Assembly: GCA_052093225.1 (NCBI GenBank)
Contig: JBQDDG010000008.1
Span: 1 to 64,000, forward strand
Length of the DNA stretch: 64,000 bases
Source: JB111 sp052093225
GTDB lineage: Bacteria > Actinomycetota > Actinomycetes > Actinomycetales > Actinomycetaceae
Direction: 5' to 3'
Shown piece after piece: positions 33,218-44,082 of this stretch. The notes below the pieces were generated by a model that saw nothing but the letters and a program-made list of their open reading frames with translations, did not search any database and was not told the origin of the DNA. The position numbers were made by a program, and so were the translations under genes. Every line of letters starts with the position of its first letter. Within the stretch, counting starts at the first letter, position 1.

Positions 33218-35317
33218 GTGACCGAGACGCTGAGCGCGCAGGCCGCGCCCGACTTCGAGGGCAAGGACCCGATCCTCACCGTCGAGGACCTCTCGGTGGA
33301 GTTCTTCGTCGACGACGAGTGGCTCGTCGCCGCGGAGCACCTCAGCTACCAGGTGCGCCCGGGCGAGGTCCTGGCGATCGTGGGCGAGTCCGGCTCGGGG
33401 AAGACCCAGTCGTCGATGTCGCTCGTGGGCCTGCTGCCCGCGAACGGCCGGACCTCCGGCAGCGCGAAGCTCGGGGGCACCGAGCTGGTCGGCCTCCGCG
33501 GCCAGAAGCTGCGCGAGGTCCGCGGCAACCAGATCGCGGTGATCTTCCAGGAGCCGATGACGGCGCTCAACCCCGTCTACACGGTGGGCTTCCAGATCGT
33601 CGAGACGCTGCGCGCGCACCAGAAGCTCCTGCCGAAGGCGGCGAAGAAGCGCGCCATCGAGCTGCTGACGATGGTCGAGATCCCCGAGCCGGAGCGCCGC
33701 TTCGACAGCTACCCCCACCAGCTCTCCGGCGGGCAGCGCCAGCGCGCGATGATCGCCCAGGCGCTCGCATGCAACCCGCGGCTGCTCATCGCCGACGAGC
33801 CGACGACGGCCCTCGACGTCACCGTCCAGGCCGAGATCCTCAAGCTCATGCGGGACCTGCGCGAGAACATCGACTCCGGGATCATCCTCATCACCCACGA
33901 CATGGGTGTGGTGGCCGACCTCGCGGACACGATCATCGTGATGAAGGACGGCAACGTCGTCGAGCGTGGCAGCGCGGCGGGCATCTTCCACCGCCCGCAG
34001 CACCCCTACACGCAGCAGCTCCTCGACTCCGTCCCGCACCTGGGCTCCCACGCGCGGCCGGACGAGCGGTTCGCCCCGGACGACGAGGCGACGTCGGCAG
34101 GTGCGACCTCGGTCGACGGCACCCCGGTCGACGGCACGGCAGGCGACGGCACGGCGGGCGACGGCGCCCTGGACGGCCGGGAGGCCGACGCGGACGGCCC
34201 GGCCACCGGCGACGCGCCGCACCTCACGGTCCGCGACCGCGAGGCCGCCCCGGCCCCGCGGGCCGAGGGCACCCGGCCCGCCGAGGTCCGGCCGGTGATG
34301 CGCGCCGAGAACGTCGTGCTGGAGTACCCCAAGCAGGGCCGGCAGAAGGCGTTCGTCGCGGCCGAGGGCATCGATCTGCACATCAACCCCGGCGAGGTCG
34401 TCGGGCTGGTGGGGGAGTCCGGTTCCGGCAAGACGACGATCGGCCGCGCCATCGTCGGCCTGCTGCCCGTGAAGTCCGGCTCACTCGTGGTCGACGGCGT
34501 CGAGATGCGCGGGGCGAGCCGGAAGAACCTCATGCCGCTGCGCAGCAAGGTGGGCATGGTCTTCCAGGACCCGGGCAGCTCGCTCAACCCGCGGCTGCCG
34601 ATCGGCGAGTCGATCGCCGAGCCGCTCCTCCTGCACACCGAGCTGGGCAAGAGTGAGCGCGGCGCCCGGGTGGAGGACCTCCTCGACAAGGTCGAGCTGC
34701 CGCGCGCCATGCGCAACCGTTACCCGCACGAGCTCTCCGGCGGCCAGCGCCAGCGCGTGGGCATCGCCCGTGCGCTCGCCCTCGAACCGAAGGTCCTCGT
34801 CGCGGACGAGCCGACGTCGGCGCTCGACGTCTCCGTCCAGGCACGCGTGCTCGAGCTGCTTCAGGAGCTGCAGCAGGACGCGGGGTTCGCCGCGCTCTTC
34901 ATCAGCCACGACCTTGCCGTCGTCGAGCTGCTGTCGGACCGGATCGCCGTGATGAACAAGGGCCGCCTCGTCGAGGTCGGTCACAGCGGGCAGGTCGTCA
35001 ACGACCCGCAGCACCCCTACACGCAGCGCCTCATCGCCGCCGTCCCGGTGCCGAACCCCAAGGAGCAGGCCGAGCGCCGCAAGAGGCGGGACGCGATCCT
35101 CGAGGCCTACGCGAGCGCCGGTGGCACCGACGCCGCGTACGACCCGGCCTCGGCGTCCACCGCCGCGGGGGACGCCGGGAAGCCGGGTGACGCGGCGGAC
35201 GCGAGGGACGACGCGGTGCGCCGGGCCGAGGAGCGGGACAGCGCCGCGGCGCTCGACCGGCTCGAGCACGAGGGGCACGACGCGCAGGACCCGGGCAGCT
35301 CCGAGCGCAAGCACTGA
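33218..35317 (+). CDS. fused double ATP-binding protein of the peptide ABC transporter
   Basis: A 699-residue DppD-DppF fusion. Domain 1: Walker A GESGSGKTQS, signature LSGGQRQRAM, Walker B LLIADEPTTALD. A linker of about 90 residues contains DGTPVDGTAGDGTAGDG repeats. Domain 2: Walker A GESGSGKTTI, signature LSGGQRQRVG, Walker B VLVADEPTSALD. Both close with QHPYTQ, typical of oligopeptide/nickel ABC ATPases. It powers the two upstream permeases. A GAGAGGACC site precedes the GTG. The C-terminal tail is acidic and Ala-rich. Confidence 0.93.
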   Translation: MTETLSAQAAPDFEGKDPILTVEDLSVEFFVDDEWLVAAEHLSYQVRPGEVLAIVGESGSGKTQSSMSLVGLLPANGRTSGSAKLGGTELVGLRGQKLREVRGNQIAVIFQEPMTALNPVYTVGFQIVETLRAHQKLLPKAAKKRAIELLTMVEIPEPERRFDSYPHQLSGGQRQRAMIAQALACNPRLLIADEPTTALDVTVQAEILKLMRDLRENIDSGIILITHDMGVVADLADTIIVMKDGNVVERGSAAGIFHRPQHPYTQQLLDSVPHLGSHARPDERFAPDDEATSAGATSVDGTPVDGTAGDGTAGDGALDGREADADGPATGDAPHLTVRDREAAPAPRAEGTRPAEVRPVMRAENVVLEYPKQGRQKAFVAAEGIDLHINPGEVVGLVGESGSGKTTIGRAIVGLLPVKSGSLVVDGVEMRGASRKNLMPLRSKVGMVFQDPGSSLNPRLPIGESIAEPLLLHTELGKSERGARVEDLLDKVELPRAMRNRYPHELSGGQRQRVGIARALALEPKVLVADEPTSALDVSVQARVLELLQELQQDAGFAALFISHDLAVVELLSDRIAVMNKGRLVEVGHSGQVVNDPQHPYTQRLIAAVPVPNPKEQAERRKRRDAILEAYASAGGTDAAYDPASASTAAGDAGKPGDAADARDDAVRRAEERDSAAALDRLEHEGHDAQDPGSSERKH

Positions 35318-35488
35318 CGAGCGGGCGCGCGCGTCGGGGGAATCACGCGGGCGCCCCGCGACGGCGGCGGCCCCCACGCGTAGGATCGCTCCTCGGGGCA
35401 CGTGCGCACAGCGCGAGCACCCGTGCCGACCGGGCGCGCCAACGCGTGGACGCCGGGGGCAGCCACCGCCACCGAAGGATCACCATTC

Positions 35489-37401
<1,913 letters not shown>

Positions 37402-37402
<1 letters not shown>

Positions 37403-37968
37403 TGACCGGTGCCGGGCCCGGGCACGACGCCGCGGAGCAGGTCGACGCCCGCGCGGACGGCCCGGGCACCGGCGAGCGCATCCTCGAGGTCGTCGTCGCC
37501 GTGCTGCTCACGGTGCTCGTCGCGGTCGCCGGCACCGTCGCGCATCGCATGGAGCAGGGCGGGTTCCCGCTCGGCATCGTGCTCGGCCTCGCGCTCGCCG
37601 TGGTCGGCGCGGTGCTCGTCCGCTCCGTGTCCGGCACCGCCGCCCTCGTGCTCTACGGCGGCCTCGGCCTCGCGGTCGTCCTGCTCATGACGTACTGGGG
37701 GCCCGGCGGCGACGTCCTCGTCACCTCGACCCCCCGGGCGATGCTGTGGATCCTCGGGATGCCGATCGCCGCGGCGATCGGCCGGGCCGCGCCGCGTGCG
37801 TGGTTCAGCTCCCGCCCCGTCCGGCTCGGGCGGCGCAGCGCCGTCGCCGACGACGTACGGACCGACGGCGTGCGGGCCGACGACGCACGGGCCGACGGCG
37901 CATGGGCCGACGGAACACGGACCGACGACGCACGGGCCGACGACGTGCGGACCGACGAGCAGTCATGA
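37402..37968 (+). CDS. DUF6113-like membrane protein with a repetitive tail
   Basis: A 188-residue protein. Four hydrophobic helices (EVVVAVLLTVLVAVAGTVA; LGIVLGLALAVVGAVLV; AALVLYGGLGLAVVLLM; RAMLWILGMPIAAAIG) resemble DUF6113 proteins of actinobacteria. The last 37 residues are a five-residue repeat of the type (R/A)TD(D/G)(A/V) encoded by 15-bp units. The function is unknown. It overlaps typA by one base and the flavin reductase gene by four, so it is mid-operon. Confidence 0.65.
37846..37962 (+). repeat. 15-bp degenerate tandem repeat in a coding tail
   Basis: About eight units of the form CGGGCCGACGACGCA encode the hydrophilic C-terminal tail of the preceding membrane protein. Units vary mainly at two positions. 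Confidence 0.7.
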
Positions 37969-38474
37969 CCGACGAGGCGTTCGTCGACTCCTTCCGCGCC
38001 GCGATGGCGCGCCGCCCGGCCGGCGTCACCGTGCTCGGGGTGCGGGCCGGCGGCCACGCGCTCCTCGTCCCGCTGACGGACGTCGCCTCGGCCTCCCTGC
38101 GCCCGCCTATGCTCACGGTCTCGGTCTTCACCGACTCCCGCGCGGCCGAGCTGCTCGAGGACGACGCCGAGTGGGGGCTCTCCGTCCTCGACGCGTCCGC
38201 CGAGGGGGCCGCGGCGCTCGCGCGCGTCCGGGAGCCGGGGCGTCCGCTCGTCGGCCAGGACGTCGGCATCGATCTCCTCCCGGACGACGGCCGGGCCGTG
38301 CTCCTGGCGGCAGCGAGCGCACGGTTCGTCTGCCGCACGGCCTGGACGAAGGAGGCGGGTGACCACCTGGTGGTGGCGGGCGAGGTCCTCTCGGCGGTCG
38401 CGACCGATCGTCTCGGCGCGCAGGTGCACGGGCTCGGCCGCGTGCGGGCGTGGCGACCCGGTGGGCAGGGCTGA
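37965..38474 (+). CDS. flavin reductase-like, FMN-binding protein
   Basis: A 169-residue split-barrel protein of the flavin reductase family: ARRPAGVTVLGVRAGGHALLVPLTDVASASLRPPMLTVSV is the usual first half (PAGVxVV then T...S.SL.PP), and LVGQDVGIDLLP plus the DHLVVAGEVLS region complete the fold. It should bind FMN or FAD and reduce it with NAD(P)H, or serve an unknown oxygenase. ATG overlaps the previous stop (ATGA). Confidence 0.82.
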   Translation: MTDEAFVDSFRAAMARRPAGVTVLGVRAGGHALLVPLTDVASASLRPPMLTVSVFTDSRAAELLEDDAEWGLSVLDASAEGAAALARVREPGRPLVGQDVGIDLLPDDGRAVLLAAASARFVCRTAWTKEAGDHLVVAGEVLSAVATDRLGAQVHGLGRVRAWRPGGQG

Positions 38475-38579
38475 CGTCCCCGTACTTGTGCGGGCGCGCC
38501 GACGTCGGGCGGGGCTGAAGATCTCTACGATGGACGGGGCCGTCCACCCGACGGCGACGCACCAGGGAACGAGGAACGG

Positions 38580-40304
38580 ATGACCCGCCACGCGCTTGAC
38601 GCACGGCTCGACGAGAGCAGGACGAGCCATCGCGGGCGCAACTGGTTGATCGGGCTCGCGATCACCCTGGTGGTCCTCGTGGGTGCGTACTTCGGGCTGG
38701 CCTGGTTCATGGGTGACAAGGTGCCCACCGGCACGGTGGTCGCGGGCGTACAGATCGGTGGCATGAGCGCCGAGGAGGCCGTCGAGGAGCTGCGTACCGA
38801 GCTGGCCGACGAGGTGGAGGCCCCGGTGGCCCTCACGTTGGGGGACAGCGAGACGACCATCAGCTCCGCGGAGGCCGGCCTCGCCTTCGACGCCCAGTCC
38901 ACCGTCGACGGGCTCACCGGCTTCGCCGTGGATCCGCGCGTCGTCCTCGGCCACTTCACCGGTCTCGGCGCCTACGATCCCGTCCGCAGCATCGACGAGC
39001 CGTCTCTCCACGCCGCGATCGAGTCGGCCGAGGAGGACCTCGCCCCTGAGCCGGTCGACGGCGCGATCGAGTTCTCCGGGTCGACGCCCCGGGTGACGGA
39101 GCCGGTGGTCGGCGCCGAGATCGACATCCCCGAGACGGCGGACCTCGTCGCCGAGGACTGGCTCGTCTCGACCACGCCCATCGAGGTCGTCTCCGAGCCG
39201 GTCGCCCCCACCATCGACGACGAGGCGATCGAGACGGCGCAGAGCGAGATCGTCGCGCCCCTGACGTCGGGACCTGTCACCGTCCAGGTCGGGGACTCCG
39301 AGGCGGAGCTCTCGGTGGAGCAGCTGACGGCGGCCGCCACGATCGAGCCGGTCGACGGCGCGCTCACGCTCTCGATGGACGGCGAGCTGCTGGCCGAGCA
39401 GGTGCAGGACTCGGGCGCCGAGCTCGGCAGCGAGCCGGTCGATGCCCGCGTCATCCTGCGCGACGGCGGGCCCTACGTCGTCGGCAGCGAGCCCGGCGTC
39501 GCCCTCGATACTGAGTCGCTCGCGACCACGGTGGCGCAGGCCGCGACCTCCGAGGACCGGGTCGCCGTCGCGGAGGTCGTCGAGGAGGAGGCGGAGTTCA
39601 CCACGGAGGACGCCCAGGAGCTCGGCGTCGTCGAGGTCGTCTCCGAGATCAGCACGCCGCTGACCGCCGACGACGTCCGCACCCAGAACCTCGTCAACGG
39701 CACCGCGCTGGTCACGGGCACGCTCGTCATGCCCGGGGAGCAGTTCGACCTCGCCGCTGAGCTCGGACCGATCACCGAGGAGAACGGGTTCGTCGCCTCG
39801 GGCGTGGTCGAGAACGGCTTCAACGCCACCGCCCTCGGCGGCGGTGTCTCGCAGCTGTCGACGAACATGTTCAACGTGGGCTGGGACGCCGGCATGGACG
39901 ACGTGGAGCACCGCCCGCACAGCAAGTACTTCGACCGCTACCCGGCGGGCCGGGAGGCCACGCTGTGGGTCGACGAGGACAACCCCGAGAACTCGATCAA
40001 CATGATCTGGGAGAACAACACCCCCTACGGCGTGCTCGTCGAGGCATGGGTCGCCGACGGCCAGGTGCACACCCGCCTGTGGTCGACCCCCTACTGGGAC
40101 GTCGTCACCGAGGAGTCCGGCGCGTACAACGTCACGCCGCCCCAGGACGTCGTCAACGACTCGCCGTCGTGCGTGCCGGAGTACGGCGGGGTCAACGGGT
40201 TCTCGGTGACGGTCTCGCGTGAGCGGAGCCACGGCGACGAGGAGCTCCCGCGCGAGGAGTACGAGTGGACCTACTCCCCGCACAACCGCGTGACCTGCGG
40301 CTGA
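38580..40304 (+). CDS. VanW-family protein with peptidoglycan-binding-like domains
   Basis: A 574-residue membrane-anchored protein. A cytosolic start and one TM (NWLIGLAITLVVLVGAYFGLAWF) are followed by two repeated PG-binding-like (YoaR) domains rich in Glu/Val, then the VanW domain: GTLVMPGEQFDLAAELGPITEENGFVASGVVENGF and GGGVSQLSTNMFNVGWDAGM. VanW proteins lie in some vancomycin-resistance loci, but their reaction is unknown. A GAACGAGGA site precedes the ATG. Confidence 0.9.
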   Translation: MTRHALDARLDESRTSHRGRNWLIGLAITLVVLVGAYFGLAWFMGDKVPTGTVVAGVQIGGMSAEEAVEELRTELADEVEAPVALTLGDSETTISSAEAGLAFDAQSTVDGLTGFAVDPRVVLGHFTGLGAYDPVRSIDEPSLHAAIESAEEDLAPEPVDGAIEFSGSTPRVTEPVVGAEIDIPETADLVAEDWLVSTTPIEVVSEPVAPTIDDEAIETAQSEIVAPLTSGPVTVQVGDSEAELSVEQLTAAATIEPVDGALTLSMDGELLAEQVQDSGAELGSEPVDARVILRDGGPYVVGSEPGVALDTESLATTVAQAATSEDRVAVAEVVEEEAEFTTEDAQELGVVEVVSEISTPLTADDVRTQNLVNGTALVTGTLVMPGEQFDLAAELGPITEENGFVASGVVENGFNATALGGGVSQLSTNMFNVGWDAGMDDVEHRPHSKYFDRYPAGREATLWVDEDNPENSINMIWENNTPYGVLVEAWVADGQVHTRLWSTPYWDVVTEESGAYNVTPPQDVVNDSPSCVPEYGGVNGFSVTVSRERSHGDEELPREEYEWTYSPHNRVTCG

Positions 40305-40500
40305 CGCCGAGCCCGCGAGCCGTCAGGAGCGGTGGCCGGTCTCGGCCGGCGCCCCGCCCGTCGAGAACACTGGTCCTGTCTCGAGACCACCGCCCTGGTC
40401 GGTGGCTTCGTGCCACAACCCGTGGTGTCGTCACCCGTGGGGTCGTCGGCGGGAGTGGCTCGGGTGCGGTGCGTCGAGCTTCCTCGTCAGATCCTTCGAC

Positions 40501-40526
40501 CGCCTCCTTCGAGCGCCTCCTTCGAG
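40501..40526. repeat. CGCCTCCTTCGAG tandem pair
   Basis: Two adjacent exact 13-mers after the DUF6725 gene end. TCCTTCGAGC also occurs twice on its other side (near 40852 and 40869). Confidence 0.6.
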
Positions 40527-40556
40527 CGCCGCAGCAGATCTGGCCCGGGGTACTCG

Positions 40557-40826
40557 TCAGCGCCTGGGGCGGCGTGGTGGCGGGGGAGGGGGTACGCGCT
40601 TCCCGGTGAGGATCGCCGGGACCGGCACGAGGACCCTCCCGCGCCTGGTCTCGACGGTCAGCGCGTCCGCGTCCGCGGCGACGAGGACCCCGAGCGCGTC
40701 GCGGGCGTCGTCGCCGTCCTGGAACCGCACGACCACACGCTCGCCGACGGTCCACGTGCGCCACGGGACCCCCTCGGGGCCCGGGTAGCCGAGGAAGGAT
40801 CGTGACACCTCCCGAGCGTCCCACAT
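40557..40826 (-). CDS. DUF6725-like small protein
   Basis: An 89-residue protein with an SH3-like core: WTVGERVVVRFQDGDDARDALGVLVAADADALTVETRRGRVLVPVPAI, then a Pro/Arg-rich end. It matches small proteins found beside fdxA in Micrococcales (DUF6725, by recall). The function is unknown. It is divergent from fdxA and both share a 213-base promoter region with regular GTGCA repeats. The exact start is uncertain; ATG 40826 is used. Confidence 0.6.
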   Translation of the reverse strand: MWDAREVSRSFLGYPGPEGVPWRTWTVGERVVVRFQDGDDARDALGVLVAADADALTVETRRGRVLVPVPAILTGKRVPPPPPPRRPRR

Positions 40827-40909
40827 GCCGGTGCCCCCGCGTCCTTCGAGCCCCCGCGTCCTTCGAGCCCGTGCGCGGAGCCCACGCACGGATCCCCGGC
40901 ACGGACCTC

Positions 40910-40952
40910 GTGCATGGTCCAGTGCATTGTTCCCGTGCACGGTCGCGTGCAC
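40910..40952. promoter_or_regulatory. four phased GTGCA(T/C) repeats
   Basis: GTGCAT at 40910 and 40922, GTGCAC at 40935 and 40947: starts 12, 13 and 12 bases apart. They lie in the divergent DUF6725-fdxA promoter region. Regular spacing near one helical turn suggests a binding array. Confidence 0.4.
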
Positions 40953-41038
40953 GGAGCGAATGCCCCGGGTGGGCGACGCGCGCGGATGCGCGCGGCCAGG
41001 GACAGCGCGGGTGTCGCCCTCCGTGGGACCATGGGGGC

Positions 41039-41380
41039 ATGACGTACGTGATTGCTCAGCCCTGCATCGACATCCTCGACCGTGCCTGCGTCGACGAGTG
41101 CCCCGTCGACTGCATCTACGAGGGCGACCGCATGCTCTACATCCAGCCCGACGAGTGCGTCGACTGCGGCGCCTGCGAGCCCGTCTGCCCCGTCGAGGCC
41201 ATCTACTACGAGGACGACACGCCGGAGCGGTGGTCCGACTACTACGACGTGAACGTCAACTTCTTCGCCGACGTCATGCCCGGACAGTCGAAGCCCGTGG
41301 GTTCCCCGGGCGGCGCGGCCAGGACCGGGAGGCTCGGGTTCGACCACCCGCTGGTGGTCGCCGCCCCGCCGCAGGCCTGA
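41039..41380 (+). CDS. fdxA: seven-iron ferredoxin FdxA
   Basis: A 113-residue electron carrier. The N-terminal CIDILDRACVDECPVDC segment binds a 3Fe-4S cluster and CVDCGACEPVCP a 4Fe-4S cluster, as in actinobacterial 7Fe ferredoxins. The last 20 residues are a variable tail. GACCAT ends 6 nt before ATG 41039. The dapC gene follows 1 base after its stop, the standard fdxA-dapC order. Confidence 0.95.
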   Translation: MTYVIAQPCIDILDRACVDECPVDCIYEGDRMLYIQPDECVDCGACEPVCPVEAIYYEDDTPERWSDYYDVNVNFFADVMPGQSKPVGSPGGAARTGRLGFDHPLVVAAPPQA

Positions 41381-41381
41381 C

Positions 41382-42503
41382 GTGACGCTGCACGGCGACG
41401 CGCTGCCCGACTTCCCCTGGGACTCGCTCGGACCGGCGCGTGAGCGTGCCGCCGCGCACGCGGACGGGATCGTCGACATGTCGGTCGGCACCCCCGTCGA
41501 CCCGACGCCGCAGGTCGTCCGGGATGCCCTCCGCGCGGCGGCGGACCGTCCGGGCTACCCGACGACCGTCGGCACCGACGAGCTCCGCGCCGCCATGGTC
41601 GCGTGGTTCGCCCGGCGACGTGGCGTCACCCTCACGGAGTCCGGCGTGCTGCCGACGATCGGCTCCAAGGAGGCGGTCGCGCTGGTGCCGGCGATGCTCG
41701 GGATCGGGGCGGGGGACCGGGTGCTGCACCCGGCCGTCGCCTATCCGACGTACGACGTCGGGGCGCGCCTCGCGGGTGCCGAGCCGGTCGCCGTGGACCC
41801 GGCCCGTCCCCAGGACTGGCCCCGTGAGCGGGTCCGGCTCGTCTGGCTCAACTCGCCGGCGAACCCGCACGGCCACGTGCTCCCGGTCGACCGGCTCGCC
41901 GCCGTCGTGGCCTGGGCGCGCGAGGTGGGCGCCGTCGTCGTCTCCGACGAGTGCTACGCCGAGCTCGCCTGGACCGAGCCGTACGCGAGCGAGGGCGTGC
42001 CGAGCCTCCTCGACCCGCGCGTCAGCGGCGGGGACCACACGGACCTGCTCGTGGCCTACTCGCTGTCCAAGCAGTCGTCGATGGCCGGCTATCGCGCGGC
42101 GCTGCTGGCCGGCGACCCCGCCCTGATCGGCAGGCTCACCGAGATCCGCAAGCACGCGGGGATGATGATGCCCGGACCGGTCCAGGCGGCGATGACCGCC
42201 GCCCTCGGCGACGACGCGCACGTGGCGCTCCAGCGCGAGCGGTACGGCCGGCGCCGCGCGGCCCTGCTGGGCGCCGTCGCCGCCCGGGGGCTCGCCCCGG
42301 ACCCGGACACGGTGGCGGGCCTGTACCTCTGGCTCGGCAAGGAGGGCGCGCGGGGCCGCGAGCTCGTCGACGAGCTCGCCGGCCTCGGCATCCTCGTCGC
42401 TCCCGGCGACTTCTACGGACCGTCCGGCGAGGGTCGCGTCCGCATGGCGCTGACGGCGAGCGACGAGCGCGTGGACGCCGCCGTCGAGCGCCTTCTCGCC
42501 TGA
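41382..42503 (+). CDS. dapC: succinyldiaminopimelate transaminase
   Basis: A 373-residue PLP enzyme of fold type I (class I/II aminotransferase) making N-succinyl-LL-diaminopimelate for lysine and cell wall. SVGTPVDPTP begins the domain, WLNSPANPHGHVLP is the PLP-ring region, SDECYAELAW holds the conserved Asp and Tyr, SLSKQSSMAGYRAAL holds the Schiff-base Lys, and GRVRMAL the carboxylate-binding Arg. GTG 41382 directly follows fdxA. Position next to fdxA supports DapC over other aminotransferases. Confidence 0.92.
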   Translation: MTLHGDALPDFPWDSLGPARERAAAHADGIVDMSVGTPVDPTPQVVRDALRAAADRPGYPTTVGTDELRAAMVAWFARRRGVTLTESGVLPTIGSKEAVALVPAMLGIGAGDRVLHPAVAYPTYDVGARLAGAEPVAVDPARPQDWPRERVRLVWLNSPANPHGHVLPVDRLAAVVAWAREVGAVVVSDECYAELAWTEPYASEGVPSLLDPRVSGGDHTDLLVAYSLSKQSSMAGYRAALLAGDPALIGRLTEIRKHAGMMMPGPVQAAMTAALGDDAHVALQRERYGRRRAALLGAVAARGLAPDPDTVAGLYLWLGKEGARGRELVDELAGLGILVAPGDFYGPSGEGRVRMALTASDERVDAAVERLLA

Positions 42504-42637
42504 CCGTTTCCACGCTCCGAGAGGCGATTTCCGTCAGCCGGGCGGCGCCGTCGGGCGGTGTCGATGACGTGAGGACCGCCCCGGCGGGAGGGACGTCCGG
42601 CACTCACCGCGCCGCGCTGAACGGTGCCGCGCGCGGG

Positions 42638-42643
42638 TATCTT
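42638..42643 (+). promoter_or_regulatory. candidate gltA -10 box
   Basis: TATCTT followed by a GGAGGT-GGATG-ACCTCC hairpin at 42644-42660, at the start of a leader of about 80 nt before citrate synthase. No clear -35 was found. Confidence 0.35.
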
Positions 42644-42728
42644 GGAGGTGGATGACCTCCGACGGGGGCGGTGAGCCGGCCCCGCGAGCGCCCACGAGGC
42701 GCCCACCACCGATGAAGGGGACCTACGC

Positions 42729-44015
42729 ATGACCGACGACGCCACGCTCACCGTCGACGACAAGACGCTCCCGCTGCCCCGGGTCCGGGCCAGCGAGGGT
42801 GCGGACGGCCTGACGATCGGCAAGCTGCTCGGGCAGACCGGCACGGTCACGCTCGACTACGGCTTCACCAACACCGCGTCGACCGAGTCGGCCATCACCT
42901 ACATCGACGGCGACGCGGGCATCCTGCGCTACCGCGGCTACCCGATCGACCAGCTCGCGGAGCACTCGACGTTCCTCGAGACCGCCTACCTCCTCATCTA
43001 CGGCGAGCTGCCGGACGCGGACACGCTCGAGGCGGTCACCCGCCGGATCAAGCGCCACCGGGTGCTGCACGAGGACTTCAAGAACTTCTTCACCGCGTTC
43101 CCGCCGAACGGGCACCCGATGTCGATGCTCCAGGCCGGTATCGCGGGCCTCGCGACCTACTACCCGCAGACGCTCGACCCGTTCGACGAGTACGAGCGTG
43201 AGCTCTCGACCGTGCTCCTCATGGCCAAGATCCCGACGATGATCGCGTACATCTCCAAGCGCGCGTCGGGCCTGCCGCTGCTCTACCCGGACCAGTCCTA
43301 CAGCTACACCGCGGACTTCCTGCGCATGACGTTCGACCTGCCCTACCAGCACCGCGAGGTCGACCCGGCCGTCCTCAAGGCGCTCGACCTCCTGCTCATC
43401 CTCCACGCCGACCACGAGCAGAACTGCTCGACGTCGACCGTGCGCATGGTGGGCTCCTCCGACGCGAGCATCTACGCGTCGATCTCCGCAGGCGTGGGCG
43501 CCCTGTCCGGCCCGAAGCACGGCGGCGCCAACGAGGCCGTGCTCGCGATGCTCTCGCGCATCGACGAGTCCGACGACTCGGTCGAGTCCTACATGCGCAA
43601 GGTGAAGGACAAGGCGGAGGGCGTCCGCCTCATGGGGTTCGGTCACCGGGTCTACAAGAACTACGACCCGCGCGCGGCGATCGTCAAGAACGTCGCACAC
43701 GACGTCCTGGCGAAGCTCGGCAAGGACGACCGCCTGCTCGACATCGCGATGAACCTCGAGGAGATCGCGCTCGCCGACGACTACTTCGTCGAGCGGAAGC
43801 TCTACCCGAACGTCGACTTCTACACGGGCCTGATCTACAAGGCGATGGGCTTCCCGACGCAGATGTTCACTCCGCTGTTCGCCCTCGGTCGTCTGCCCGG
43901 CTGGATCGCCCAGTACCGCGAGATGATCGACGACAAGAACACGAAGATCGGCCGCCCGCGCCAGGTCTACACCGGCGCCACCGAGCGGGACTACGTGGCG
44001 GTCGAGGACCGCTGA
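42729..44015 (+). CDS. gltA: citrate synthase (hexameric type)
   Basis: A 428-residue TCA-cycle enzyme condensing oxaloacetate and acetyl-CoA. The catalytic residues lie in HADHEQNCSTSTVR, GPKHGGANEAV and GFGHRVYKNYDPRA; RPRQVYTG near the end is also conserved. The N-terminal GYTLDYGFxNTAS-type segment (VTLDYGFTNTASTESAITYIDGD) marks the long, NADH-regulated form. An AAGGGGAC site precedes the ATG. Confidence 0.96.
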   Translation: MTDDATLTVDDKTLPLPRVRASEGADGLTIGKLLGQTGTVTLDYGFTNTASTESAITYIDGDAGILRYRGYPIDQLAEHSTFLETAYLLIYGELPDADTLEAVTRRIKRHRVLHEDFKNFFTAFPPNGHPMSMLQAGIAGLATYYPQTLDPFDEYERELSTVLLMAKIPTMIAYISKRASGLPLLYPDQSYSYTADFLRMTFDLPYQHREVDPAVLKALDLLLILHADHEQNCSTSTVRMVGSSDASIYASISAGVGALSGPKHGGANEAVLAMLSRIDESDDSVESYMRKVKDKAEGVRLMGFGHRVYKNYDPRAAIVKNVAHDVLAKLGKDDRLLDIAMNLEEIALADDYFVERKLYPNVDFYTGLIYKAMGFPTQMFTPLFALGRLPGWIAQYREMIDDKNTKIGRPRQVYTGATERDYVAVEDR

Positions 44016-44082
44016 CCGGGGCCGGGGCGCCACGCACCGCGCGGCGCCCCGGAGCCTCGGACGAGACGAAAGGCCAGGGACG

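Noticed and set aside
38580..40304. A vancomycin-resistance locus around vanW
   Set aside because: No vanH, vanA/B or vanX-like genes and no VanRS pair nearby; lone VanW proteins are common.
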